DNA of 64,000 bases from assembly GCF_963678635.1 (NCBI RefSeq), contig NC_087063.1, positions 66,578,471-66,642,470 on the forward strand, given 5' to 3'. Shown in pieces: positions 50,526 through 62,739 of the stretch. Each line of letters opens with the position of its first letter. Within the stretch, counting starts at the first letter, position 1. The position numbers and the translations under genes are program-made. This DNA comes from Symsagittifera roscoffensis. Its lineage: Eukaryota > Xenacoelomorpha > Acoela > Convolutidae. The notes beneath the pieces are model-generated. The model saw only the letters and a program-made list of their open reading frames with translations, made no database searches and was not told where the DNA came from.

Positions 50526-51105
50526 TTAAAATGGCGCCGATCGCTCACTTATTGTGACAAAAGTGAAATTTGATTTGTCGGATTTATGAACAGTTACCGT
50601 TTCTTTCTGGGGTTGGTTCAACTTGGATTCCGGTATCCATATATAACCTTTCGGTATATGCGAGAAAAACTGAATCATATGGAGTTGGACACACTGTTCT
50701 GGGATGACCACAAAGAGCTTGCGATTCATTCATTGCCAGTAGCACAATTTTGTGAGTATCCCTTGTGTGAGTAGAGTGAAAAAAAATCCAGAATAATCTT
50801 TGATTTTATTGTATGATTCTTGATTTCAAAATCGTCTTAGCCTGAACTCTATTTAAAACAGTAAAAATACAATTTTTGGTTTCTTCTCTAGAATAGGCAA
50901 ATGCATCTAAGGATGTAGTTTCACATATGTTATCAGACACAGGACAGGGCAAAAGAATGCTTTGCCATTTGTTGGCTGTTCCATCTTTAATCTTAACAGT
51001 TAAAGTAACTTTTTGCATATAAGTATTCAAAGTGTCTAGTTTGATCCATGAACGGCCATAACCTTCATTATGATTTTTGCCGTCAATTTTGCCAGCATGG
51101 GCGTT
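50526..51105 (-). pseudogene. minus-strand coding remnants, unassigned (retroelement-like context)
   Basis: Two adjacent open frames separated by stops and a shift: 51030-50806 (TYMQKVTLTVKIKDG, SILLPCPVSDNICETT) and 50729-50526 (PEQCVQLHMIQFFSHIPKGY, IWIPESKLNQPQ). The frame extends upstream to about 51105. Sequence looks like a decayed extracellular or envelope-type protein (Cys-containing, Thr/Val-rich), but I cannot name it. Confidence 0.35.
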
Positions 51106-51700
51106 AGTTATTGTTTTAACATTTGAAAGAATTATTTATAACATTAGCAGAGCCTAAGTTAAGTTAGCATCTTTCAAAATTGTAAGCAGTTTCTCGAAAA
51201 CTACCGTAGGCTAAGTAAAAATAACCTCTTTCGCCTCTCTATATTTTACCTTGATCGGCTGATAAATGCAGATCAGTGGTGATTACAGTTTTTCGATGAT
51301 CAATGCCACTCGAATGAAACGAACCGTAGAAAAAACGCATTGATTGATGTTTATTCTGGCACATAGTCGCATTTACCTTAGTGCAATATTGTATCTGATG
51401 AAGAGCAGCTTAAGCATGGGTTCCTTTTTTTGTTTGAATTTGGCAGGACGCAACTTTTTAGAAAGAGAACATTTTGTTAGAAGTCAATGACTGACAATCA
51501 AAGTGAGCGAACCGGAGACTGTTTGTATTTTTTGCATACTGTTGCTTTTTCGAATCAAAAGCTGAGGTTTTATTTAAAAAGATCAGTAGAAGTAACAGAT
51601 CATTTTAATCAATTAATTGGTAAACTTATTTTTTGGTGTTTGTGTAACGAAATAGAAAGTATTCAAAATAAGCAAAACCGGGAGAGTAAAAAAATCGGAT
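51106..51700. other. spacer, possible remnant
   Basis: Plus-strand frame 51487-51705 (MTDNQSERTGDCLYFLHTVA) and minus-strand coding-like text near 51250-51370 (CQNKHQSMRFFYGSFHSSGI) are both short. The minus one continues the strand of the 50.5-51.1 kb remnants. Confidence 0.3.
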
Positions 51701-54700
51701 ATTGATCAATCAGTTCATCTTCTTCGAGGTGATTGTTACGATTTGTTTTTAATCGGATGTTTTTTCATATGAGGAATCTGAAATAAATTCAATTTTTTTG
51801 TTGAGAAGATGTGCAGAAAAGTTATTAGCTGAGGAGAGGAAGTCAAAAAGCAAAATATTAAAGTGAGCCAGAAAGAATTACTGGATATCAATTAGGTTTT
51901 GAAGGCTCTTGGTACTTTTTTGCAAGTCTAAGCTGATTTTCATCGTTGTCATTCGTAGTAAATCGGAGATGACTTCTTTTAAAGTAGTTTTTTTGACACT
52001 CGTCTCTAAGGTCGTTGTTTTTCCGCTCATTTATGCTGTTGTTAATCTGTAACGGCTATAGTTTTTTTTCGTTTATGCTATTGTAAAAAATGACAAGGGC
52101 ATTCCCCTTCCCGATTGGAGGAGAGTAAGAAATTATTAATATCTCTTCAAAACAGAGAAGTGAAAGCAAAAACATTCATTGTTTTGCTCACTGTGAAAAA
52201 TTTTGTAGTACGATTGTTCCGTCTAAGTATGTCAGATTGATAGAGTGATCGAGACAGGGAATATTGTTTTGTTTTAATAAATTGGAGTGGCGGCAGCTAC
52301 AGTCCTGCAACTGACAATGAGGCGTCTGAAATAAATTATTTTTTTTGTTGAAGAAATCAGAAGACGTACAGAAGATTTAGTAGCGGAGGAGATGAGGTCA
52401 AAATGCAGGTCAGAATATTAAACTGAGCCAGAAAAAGTAACTGGGTATCAATTGGCCTTTGAAGGCTGTTGGAATTTTATGCAAATCTAAGCTGTACTTG
52501 GCCGTTGTTATTCGATGTAATCGGGGGGTGACTCGTTTTAAAGTCGTATTTTTGTAGGCACTCGTCTTTAAGGTCGTAGTTTTTCCGCTTGTTTATGCTG
52601 TTGTTAAGCTGTAACGGCTATAGTTTTTTTTGTTTATGCGGTGGTGAAAAATGACAATTGCAATCCCTTTCACGATTGGGGGAGAGTAAAATATGAATAG
52701 CATCTCTTTTTCAAAACAGAGAGCTGAAAGCAATATCATTGTTTTGCTCACTGTTCAAATTTTTTAAAATAATTTCTGAGATCCATAAAATATGAGTTGA
52801 ATCAAGTCAGAAAAACGTTTAGTCGGTTTCCTGGAACCCATGCAAAAGTTAAGAGAGGAGCTGTGTTTTACCCAAGAAGAGATCTTGGAGGACGAGGAGC
52901 TTGAGAGTTAGTGCTTACTAAGGGCTGGTGGAGAGGGAAGTCAGTTTAACCCCATGGGAGATGACGCTCTGGATGGTTAATAGCTTTATCTTGAGCTATA
53001 TTTGTAAAAATTTGATGAAAAATTTTTGCTGGGCTCAATCCAGAATTATTCATAAACCAGAAGTTTTAAAAATCCATGGAAAAGGCTAAAGGCGAAATTG
53101 GTCTCAGTTGAGACAATGGACCAGTTGTCCTCAATTCTGGGACAGGATGTAAACTTTGTTGGATACATTTTTCGAAAGTAATGTTAAGAAAAGTTATACA
53201 GAAGTGTTTATGGATAAATATAGTTCTGTTTTAGTTTTAAGAGAATTATTTCAAGTAACCGGAGTCAGAAATGGAAAATGAAGAAAAAGTTGGGCTAGAA
53301 ATTATGTTAAAAGAGGTCTGCTAAGCATGGTGGCAACCACGATCATCACTGCAGTTTGCAGTGTTGTTGCCTGAGTCATGCTGCAGTGAATTTTCTAGAA
53401 CATATGGCAGCAAAAAAAACATCACTCTTTTCCTGATCTGAAAGGACCAGTATACAAAAATTATGTTAAAAAATTTTTATTCTTAAATTAACTTTTGATT
53501 TTTTTTTTGCTTTTCTGTCAAAAAATTTAGCACAAATTAGAAAGACCTTAAAAAAGGGTGTTTGTCCAAATAGGGAGTGTAAGCTTTTTTATTTCCAAAA
53601 TTACCAATCAGACTAGATGGAATACTAGTTCCAAAAAAATTTGTAGTACGATTTGTCCGCCTGAGTTTGTTAGATTGAGAAACTGATCGGGACGGGAAAG
53701 ATTGTTTTATTCTGTTATATTGGAGTGGCGACAGCTACAATCATGCGACTGACATTGAGGAGTCTGAAATAAAATAATTTTTCTTTGAGGAGATCAGAAG
53801 ACATGCAGAAATTTTATTAGCTGAGGAGAGGAAGCCAAAATGCAGAATACTACTCTGAGCCTGAAAGAATAATTGGAATAACTAGATATCAATTGGTTTT
53901 TGAATGCTGTTGGTTTTTTATGCCAATTTAAGCTGTAATTGGCCGTTGTTATTCGGTGGAATTCGGAGGTGACTCGTTTTAAAGTCGCATTTTCTTAGGA
54001 ATTCGTCTTTAAGGTCGTAAATTTTCCGATCGTTTATGTTTTTGTTTAGCTGTGACGGCGATAGTTTTAATTCGTTTATGCGGTTGTAAAAAATGACAAA
54101 AGCATTCCCCTTCCCGATTGGAGGAGAGTAAGAATTAAAGAATATCTCTTCAAAACAGAGAACTGCATGGGTGCAACCCCGATCATCTCTACAGTTTGCA
54201 GTGAGATGCCTGAGTCATGCTGCAGTGATTTTTCTGGAACAAATGGCAGCAAAAAAACGTGACTCTTTCCCTGATCCGAAAGGGTCAGTATAAAAATTTT
54301 TTAAAAAGTTTTATGTACATAAATTAATGTTTAATTTTTGCTTTTCTGGTAAGAAGTTCAGCACAAATGAGAAAAGCCTTAAAAAAGATGATGTGGGCCA
54401 AATAGAGAGTGTAAGCGTATTTATTTCCATACCTACCAATCAGACTAGATGGAATACTAGTACCATAAAATTTTGACTTGGCCGTTCTTATTCGATGTAA
54501 TGGGGAGGTGACTCGTTTTAAAGTCGTATTTTTGTAGGCACTCGTCTTTTAGGTCGTAGTTTTTCCGCTCGTTTATGCTCTTGTTAAGTTGTAACGGCTA
54601 TACTTTTTATTCGTTTATGCGATTGTTAAAAAAGACAAAGACATTCCCCTTCCCGATTGAAGGAGAGTAAGAAATAAAAAATATCTCTTCAAAACAGAGA

Positions 54701-54777
54701 ACTGAAAGCTAAACCATTCATTGTTTTGCTCACTGTGAAAAATTTCTTTTTTATTCTTGTTAAATCTGAGTTAAAGC

Positions 54778-55106
54778 GGGCCAGAAGAAAATTCAGTCGA
54801 TTTCCCGGAGCCCGTGCTAAAGTTAAGAGAGGAGCTGGGTTTTAACCAAGAAGAGTTCTTGGAGGCCGAGGACTTTGAGAGGAGAGTGAGTGCGTACGAT
54901 GGGCTGGTGGAGAGGGAAATCAGTTTTAACCCATGAGAGATGACGCTCTGGATGAACAGCAGCTTTATCTGAGTTATCTTTTTTCAAAATTTGATGACAA
55001 ATTTTTGCTGGGCTCAATCCAGAATTATTCACAAACCAGAAGAGCTTTAAATCCATGGAGTGGGCCAACGGCGAACTCGAAGTCAGTTGAGACAATTGAC
55101 CAGTAG
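54778..55106 (+). pseudogene. coding remnant inside the array unit (repeated at ~56.45 and ~58.12 kb)
   Basis: Two overlapping frames with protein-like composition: 54778-54936 (KLREELGFNQEEFLEAEDF, RRVSAYDGLVEREISF) ends in a stop overlapping the ATG of the next frame, 54933-55106 (DDALDEQQLYLSYLFSKFDD, SQTRRALNPWSG). The older copy near 52.84-52.97 kb has one more C at the junction, which suggests the frames were once continuous. Antisense frames (for example 55113-54823) are open only as a by-product. Could be a gag-like or captured gene; not recognised. Confidence 0.4.
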
Positions 55107-58100
55107 TCCTCAATTCTGGGACAGGATGTAAATTTTGATGGAAACATTTTTCAAAATTAAGGTTAGGAAAAGTTAGACATAAGTGTTAATGGATACATAT
55201 AGTTTTGTTTTAGTTCTAAGAGAACTATTTCAAGTATCGGGAGTCAGAAATTGACTATGAAAAAAAGTCGGGCTAGAATATATGTTGGAAGAGGTCTGCT
55301 AAGCATGGTGGCAACCACGATCATCACTGCAGTTTGCAGTGTGTTGCCTGAGTCATGCAGCAGTGAATTTTCTAGAACATATGGCAGCAAAAAAAACATC
55401 ACTCTTTTCCTGATCTGAAAGGACCAGTATACAAAAATTATGTTTAAAAATTGTTATTCTTAAATTGATTTTTGATTTTTTGCTTTTCTGTTAAAAAAAT
55501 TAGCACAAATTAGAAAGACCTTAAAAAAGGGTGTTGGGCCAAATAGGGAGTGTAAGCTTTTTTATTTCCAAAATTACCAATCAGTCTAGATGGAATACTA
55601 GTTCCAAAAAAAATTGTAGTACGATTTGTCCGTCTGAGTGTGTTAGATTGACACACTCACATTGACACCTTGTAAAAACCCATGCGTAGTTTTTCCGCTC
55701 GTTTATGCTCTTGTTAAGCTGTAACGGCTATAATTTTTATTCGTTTATGCGATTGTAAAAAATGATAAAAGCATTCCCCTTCCCGATTGGAGGAGACTAT
55801 GAAATAAAAATTATCTCTTCAAAACAGAGAACTGCATGGGTGCAACCACGATAATCTCTACAGTTTGCAGTGAGATGCCTGAGTCATGCTGCAGTGATTT
55901 TTCTGGAAAAAATGGCAGCAAAAAAACGTGACTTTTTCCCTGATCTGAAAGGGTCAGTATAAAAAATTTTTAAAAAGTCTTATGTACATAAATTAATGTT
56001 TAATTTTTTGCTTTTCTGGTAAGAACTTCAGCACAAATGAGAAAAGCCATAAAAAAGATGATGTGAGCCAAAAAGAGAGTGTAAGCTTACTTATTTCCAT
56101 ACCTACCAATCAGACTAGATGGAATACTAGTAGCATAAAATTTTGACTTGGCCGTTGTTTTTCGATGTAATTGGGAGGTGACTCGTTTTAAATTCGTATT
56201 TTTGTAGGCACTCGTCTTTTTGGTCGTAGTTTTTCCGCTCCTTTATGCTCTTGTTAAGTTGTAACGGCTATAGTTTTTATTCATTTATGCCATTGTAAAA
56301 AATGACAAAGGCATTCCCCTTCCCGATTGGAGGAGAGTAAGAGATAAAAAATATCTCTTCAAAACAGAGAACTGAAAGCTAAACCATTCATTGTTTTGCT
56401 CACTGTGAAAAATTTCTTTTTTATTCTTGTTAAATCTGAGTTAAATCGGGCCAGAAGAAAATTCAGTCGGTTTCCCGGAACCCGTACTAAAGTTAAGAGA
56501 GGAGCTGGGTTTTAACCAAGAAGAGTTCTTGGAGGCCGAGGACTTTGAGAGGAGAGTGAGTGCGTACGATGGGCTGGTGGAGAGGGAAATCAGTTTTACC
56601 CCATGAGAGGTGACGCTCTGGATGAACAGCAGCTTTATCTGAGTTATCTTTTTTTTTCAAAATTTGATGACAAATTTTTGCTGAGCTCAATCCAGAATTA
56701 TTCACAAACCAGAAGAGCTTTAAATCCATGGAGTGGGCCAACGGCGAACTCGAAGTCAGTTGAGACAATTGACCTGTAGTCCTCAATTCTGGGACAGGAT
56801 GTAAATTTTGATAGAAACATTTTTCAAAATTAATGTTAGGAAAAGTTAGACACAAGTGTTAATGGATACATATAGTTTTGTTTTAGTTCTAAGAGAACTA
56901 TTTCAAGTATCGGGAGTCAGAAATTGACTATGAAAAAAAAGTCGGGCTAGAAAATATGTTGGAAGAGGTCTGCTAAGCATGGTGGCAACCACGATCATCA
57001 CTGCAGTTTGCAGTGTGTTGCCTGAGTCATGCAGCAGTGAATTTTCTAGAACATATGGCAGCAAAAAAAAAACATCACTCTTTTCCTGATCTGAAAGGAC
57101 CAGTATACAAAAATTATGTTTAAAAATATTTATTCTTAAATTGATTTTTGATTTTTGCTTTTCTGTTAAAAAAATTAGCACAAATTAGAAAGACCTTAAA
57201 AAAAGGGTGTTTGGCCAAATAGGGAGTGTAAGCTTTTTTATTTCCAAAATTACCAATCAGTCTAGATGGAATACTAGTTCCAAAAAAAATTGTAGTACGA
57301 TTTGTCCGTCTGAGTGTGTTAGATTGACACACTCAAATTGACACCTTGTAAAAACCCATGCGTAGTTTTTCCGATCATTTATGCTCTTGTTAAGCTGTAA
57401 CGGCTATAATTTTTATTCGTTTATGTGATTGTAAAAAATGACAAAAGCATTCCCCTTCCCGATTGGAGGAGACCAAGAAATAAAAAATATCTCTTCAAAA
57501 CAGGGAACTGCATGGGTGCAACCACGATCATCACTACAGTTTGCAGTGAGATGCCTGAGTCATGCTGCAGTGATTTTTCTGGATGAAATGGCAGCAAAAA
57601 AACGTGAATCTTTCCCTGATCTGAAAGGGTCAGTACAAAATTTTTTTAAAAAAGTTTTATGTACATAAATTAATGTTTAACTTTTTGCTTTTCTGGTAAG
57701 AAGTTCAGCGCAAATGAGAAAAGCCTTAAAAAAGCTGATGTGGGCCAAATAGAGAGTGTAAGCTTATTTATTTCCATACCTACCAATCAGACTAGATGGA
57801 ATACTAGTACCATAAAATTTTGACTTGGCCGTTGTTATTCGATGTAATGGGGAGGTGACTCGTTTTAAAGTCGTATTTTTGTAGGCACTCGTCTTGTAGG
57901 TCGTAGTTTTTCCGCTCCTTTATGCTCTTGTTAAGTTGTAACGGCTATAGTTTTTATTCGTTTATGCGATTGTAAAAAATGACAAAGGCATTCCCCTTCC
58001 CGATTGGAGGAGAGTAAGAAATAAAAAATATCTCTTCAATACAGAGAACTGAAAGCTATACCATTCATTGTTTTGCTCACTGTGAAAAATTTCTTTTTTA

Positions 58101-58582
58101 TTTTTGTTAAATCTGAGTTAAATCGGGCCAGGAAAAACAGCCGACCGTGCTTAAGTTAAGAGAGGAGCTGGGTTTTAACCAAGAAGAGTTCTTGGAGGCC
58201 GAGGACTTTGAGAGGAGAGTGAGTGCGTACGATGGGCTGGTGGAGAGGGAAATTAGTTTTACCCCATGAGAGATGACGCTCTGGATGAACAGCAGCTTTA
58301 TCTGAGTTATCTTTTTTCAAAATTTGATGACAAATGTTTGCTGGGCTCAATCCAGAATTATTCACAAACCAGACGAGCTTTAAATCCATGGAGTGGGCCA
58401 ACGGCAAACTTGAAGTCAGTTGAAACAATTGACCAGTAATCCTCAATTCTGGGACAGGATGTAAAATTTGATGGAAACATTTTTCAAAAGTAATTTTATG
58501 AAAAGTTAGACACGAGTGTTAATGGATACATATAGTTTTGTTTTAGTTCTAAGAGAACTATTTCAAGTATCCGGAGTCAAAA

Positions 58583-58783
58583 ATGGACTATGAAAAAAAA
58601 GTCGGGCTTCAAAATATGTTGAAAGAGGTCTGCCAAGCATGGTGGCAACCACGATCATTACTGCAGTTTGCAGTGAGACGCCTCAGTCATGCGGCAGCAA
58701 AAAAACATGACTCTTTTCCTGATCTGAAAGAGCCATTATACAAAAATTATTTTAAAATCTTATGTAGATTAATTATTTTTTGA
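58583..58783 (+). pseudogene. coding remnant, most intact copy in the array
   Basis: Open frame with MDYEKKVGLQNMLKEVCQAW, WQPRSLLQFAVRRLSHAA and SFPDLKEPLYKNYFKIL. Frameshifted or stop-broken versions stand at about 53.28, 54.16, 55.26, 55.83, 56.94 and 57.44 kb. Mostly helical, no known motif seen. Confidence 0.4.
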
Positions 58784-59157
58784 TTTTTTGCTGTTCTGTT
58801 TAGAAATTTAAGCACGAAAGAGAAAAGCTATTGAAAAATTGTTCGGCTCAAAAGAGTTTGTATGCTTCTTGCTTTCAAATTTTACCAGATAGATTGGATG
58901 GAACATGAGTTCCATAAAAATTTGGGGGATGGTTTGTCCGTCTAGGTGTCTTAGATTGAGAAAGTGATCGGGACGGAGAACATTGATTTGTGTTGCGTTG
59001 TTATATTGGCTTGGCGGCAGCTAGAGTCATTTGACTGACTGGTATTTGGACGGAATTAGGTTTTTTTTTGATCGGATCTGATCGGAATTTTGTTCTTCGA
59101 GTAGGTCTAAGTTTTTGGTCAACTGATGTTGCATCGAAGAAAGTTCTTAGATGCATA

Positions 59158-60130
59158 GTTTCTCTTCTTGACCCCAATGATTTTTCAGGTACAATTGTTT
59201 TAATTTAAATTTAATTTGTAGAATCATGCTCATTTTTTTGCTGATAACAATTTTTTTAATGGTCAAAATGTATATTGCAGATTCTCAACCTGTTAAATTT
59301 ATTAGAAGAGTTGAGTTTTTGATTCGATATATGGTCATTAAAATCACTTGAAAATTAATTGCCATAATACTCTTGTAGGTATTTGATCATTTTTTTTTGG
59401 GAAAGTATCCAACAATATGGTTGCGGTAAAAAACTTTGTTTTCGTTTGTTCAAAATCAGTTTAATTTCCATACCTAACTTCGTGATCTTTTCACGTACTG
59501 TATTAGGTTCTGATTTCAAATATAAACGTTTTTGATTTTTAGTAGTGGCTTAAGTCTTTTTTCTAGTAATGCTTTTGTGACTTCTTTTATACGCCGTCCT
59601 TTTTAAAATCGATTTCGGAACAAATGGAAATCCATTTAAAAAAGAAACAGAAGCATATTTTCTCTTCCTGAACCCAATGATTGTTCAGGTAAATTTGTTT
59701 TTTTTTTTATTACAATTTGTAGAATAATGCTCAGTCTTTTGCTGATAATCATAATTTTTTAATAGTCAAAATGTATACTGCAGATTCTGAGCCTGTTTTA
59801 GTTTATCAAAAAAAGTTGAATTATTGATTCGATATATGGTCATGAAAACCACTTGAAAATACTTTGCCACATTACTCTTGTCGGTATTTGGTCACTTTTT
59901 TTGGGAAAGTATTCAACAATATGATTGCGGTAAAATATCTTGTTTTCGCCGGTGAAAAATCAGTTTGATTTCCATACATATTTTCCGTGATCTTTTCACG
60001 TAGTGTATTAGGTCCGGAATTTAAATTTAAAAGCTTTTAATTTTTATTAAAGGCTTAAATCACTATTCCAGTAACAGTTTTGTGCCTTCTATTATAAAAA
60101 TCCTTATCCGTCCTTTAAAAATTTGATTTC
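59158..60130. repeat. two diverged direct copies, period ~497 bp
   Basis: Blocks TTCTCTTCNTGANCCCAATGAT, ATTCGATATATGGTCAT, ACTCTTGTNGGTATTTG and GTGATCTTTTCACGTA occur in the same order in both halves. Located between the array and the gypsy-like pol. May be a duplicated long terminal repeat or spacer. Confidence 0.7.
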
Positions 60131-60189
60131 GGAACATATGGAATTTTTCAGTGATGCGGTGGCAACTGATATTTGTATTACTATATTTT

Positions 60190-60810
60190 AGCTTCGAATT
60201 GTGTTCTCTTTTCTTTTCTTTTTTGAAATTGTTCTATGGTCTCATTGTTTGATTTGTGTTCATTAAGATCTTGATTGTCAAGACCAGCGCAGAAATCAGA
60301 TATACAGTTATAATTTTGGTCGTGGTAGAGGCCTAATTTAAGGCTAGGGGGAACCTGAGGTTTGAAGCCAAAAAAGTTTCATACGGAGAGTAACCTGTGT
60401 TTGGTATAATAGCGGTGGTATGAGCAAAAGCAAAATTATTCGTTAGTGGAGACCAGTTTGAGCCTGGGGTCCTCGAAGAAAATTTTAAAGTATTAGGCTA
60501 AATGTTTATTCAGCTCGTCGACTTTTCCATTAGTCCATGGCGAGTATGTAGTTCTTGGTCTTAGCGTTATTCCCAATTCTGAGAACCAATGAGCGAAATC
60601 GTTACTCTTGAATGCACTTCCATTAACATGAACAATTTTTTGTGGGATAACAAATGTTGTGATGTATTTTTCTATGTACTGAATGTTTTCTTAAGATTCT
60701 ACATGGGTGCACAGAGGTACTTGGAATTAGGTAGAAAAGACATCCGTCACAACTAAGCAAAATCTTTGCCATGACTTGATGGTATTCTTATGATCGACCT
60801 GGATTGTTTT
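60190..60810 (-). pseudogene. Ty3/gypsy-like integrase remnant
   Basis: Minus-strand text gives, in one frame with two stops, PLKTIQVDHKNTIKSWQRF, CLVVTDVFST, KIVHVNGSAFKSNDFAHW and TYSPWTNGKVDELNKHLA, the order of a retroviral-type integrase core. The second catalytic Asp is replaced (VNG) and the Glu position reads Asp (KVD). Downstream GYSPYETFLASNLRFPLAL and the tail SDFCAGLDNQ follow. Dead by stops and substitutions. Confidence 0.75.
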
Positions 60811-61241
60811 TAATGGAATTCTTTCCGTCGATTTGTCCGCATTGCTGCAAGGAAGCTTCTTCGTGATGGCTACTATGATGATGCTTAGGAGCTAATTCAA
60901 AGCAGTTTACCGTGACGACTACTAAGAGGATGTTTAAGATCTAATTCAAAGCAAATAAACCTAGGGAAAGGAGCAAACAAAATTTTGGACTCATGTTTTA
61001 GTCATCATCGTGTTTTTTGATACATAAAGGATCATGTTGTTCTTCAGGGAATAACCTTTCAAATTGAAGTAATTGTTTGGTTTTCAAAATCACAAAAAAA
61101 ACACAAAACCCGCTTCAAGCAAATCTTTGAGGAGGTTCCTCTCGACATTACCCTCATATAAGTCATCCCATTTTATTTTTTCCATTGGATCATCAAGTTA
61201 CATACTCTATCCGGGATTTCCTCATATAATTTTTTTTTCAG

Positions 61242-61469
61242 TTATATCTGAGAAAGATAGTAGTTTGATTTGTTTATTATGTTCAACAAATCGATAAAAT
61301 CTGTTGTGTTCTGAAATGCATAACAGCATTCTTCAGAATAGTCTGAAGAGATTTCAAAAATGAAATCTCCTCTGCCAATTATAACGATCAATTTTTTCGC
61401 GCCTTCCAATTGAGCAATGACCTGATAGCAATCGTTCTGAGATATGATATTATCATCTTTATGGAGCAA
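61242..61469 (-). pseudogene. gypsy-like RNase H/connection region remnant (weak)
   Basis: Open frame between RT and integrase on the same strand (QVIAQLEGAKKLIVIIGRGD, FIFEISSDYSEECCY). Position suggests the RNase H or linker part of pol, but no catalytic motif is visible. Confidence 0.35.
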
Positions 61470-61849
61470 TGAAAAACAACTTTGTTCTTGATTGATCCGG
61501 ATGTCATTCGGATTAGTTATGTGCTCAAGTTATGCGCTCATTTCTTCTAACTCAAGTAAATTTTGTGAGAAGAAAAGGGGACATTTCGGCGCATTAAGTC
61601 AGGAAAGACCAAATTTATATCTTGGGTGTATAAAATTTTCAAATTGTTATTTTTGTCAAATGACCTGATAAATGAAAAATCGAAGAGAAATCATTCTTTT
61701 CTGGACCATAAAAAACAACATAGGTATAGAGGAAATGGGGAGCCTAAATTGTAGAATTCTTAAGTTTTTCAAGCAGATTTTTTTAGGTCATCAATCCGAG
61801 ATGCAATTGGAGAAACACCATCTTTAGATAACAAAAGCCTAGGAAATTA

Positions 61850-62737
61850 AGCGTCCTTAGAGAGAAAAAAGTTCTATCAGGATCAGCTCTCAATTTGGCT
61901 TTCCGTAACAGAGGTTGATATTTTCGAATTGTAAAAAAGATTTACTTTTTGTTTTGACTCTGTAACAATGTGTCGTCTATGTAAATGATTGCTTTTTTCT
62001 TTATTGAGGGGTCCGAAAGAAAATCTCATTAGTTTGCTGAAGAATTTTGGAAGCGGCTTCAAGCCATAGAATCGAAATTGGTACGTATATTGCCTTCCTT
62101 CTACAATTAGGCTGGTTAGTTTCTGGGCCTCATCTGTTAGAGGAACTTGATTATAGGTTCATGAAAGATCTTTACTTCTGAAATATAACTCGTTTATTTT
62201 TGTCATGAGAATTTGTAGTGGTTCTAGCGGCCAACTACATATTCTAATATCTGTGATTGAGTTTAGCCTCCTAGCATCCAGAACCAACCTAACGTTGTCT
62301 TTTTTTGGGAGAATCAGAACTGAATTTACAAACTGAGTTCTTACCATCCCTTTCATTTAGTTATATGACTATACCTGCATGGATTAGTCCATCCATGAGG
62401 TTATCCTTTATATCTCGTAGATGGACTGGGACTTTACTGGGTCGTTGTTTTTCAATCGTTGCGTCCTTTGGAATGTTGTATGAAATTCAAGCTTTGTTTT
62501 CCTAATATCATAATTGGGATGAGAATGTACATCCTGATCTTCTATCAGTACCTGAAAAAGGTCTGCGAACTCATCATCCGACATATCACTTTGTTTGAAA
62601 TTTAATTCAGATAAGACTTTAGTAGTAGATTCAACGTTTTGTAGATTGCTACTTTTGTGCTTTTCAATCGAGGAGTATTGAGCGAACGTTTCATTGACTA
62701 AGAAGGCAATGAGTCTGTCTTGTTTTCTTGGTTTCAA
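61850..62737 (-). pseudogene. Ty3/gypsy-like reverse transcriptase remnant
   Basis: On the minus strand: TQFVNSVLILPKKDNVRLVL and DARRLNSIT (fingers), after a break YNQVPLTDEAQKLTSLIV, GRQYTYQFRFYGLKPLP and FFSKLM (palm). In another frame, the catalytic YIDD at 61983-61972 is intact. At least two frameshifts or stops separate the blocks. An upstream frame at 62737-62408 (SDDEFADLFQVLIEDQDVH) belongs to the protease-RT linker. Confidence 0.85.
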
Positions 62738-62739
62738 TG

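Larger units (their letters stand above)
51700..59050 (+). repeat. higher-order tandem array: ~1.67-kb units of ~540-bp subunits
   Basis: The marker ATTCCCCTTCCCGATTGGAG occurs at 52101, 54104, 54643, 55773, 56313, 57449 and 57990, with a diverged copy at 52662. Within pairs the spacing is 539-541 bp. Between corresponding members it is 1669-1677 bp, so three nearly identical 1.67-kb units form a higher-order repeat, flanked by older, more diverged copies. Each unit also carries ATTGTAGTACGATTTGTCCG (for example 55612 and 57289), a CATGGTGGCAACCACGATCA block and coding remnants on the plus strand. Confidence 0.88.

Noticed and set aside
52280-53760. LTR end and primer-binding site at TTGGAGTGGCGGCAGC-type sequence (also near 53727 and 59010)
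   Set aside because: Suggestive of a plus-strand LTR retroelement leader, but no paired LTR, no TG...CA ends and no primer tRNA match could be shown.
54823-58446. Conserved minus-strand 96-120 residue frames in each array unit
   Set aside because: The plus strand over the same bases has more protein-like composition. The antisense frames lack any recognisable motif and are conserved only because the DNA is duplicated.
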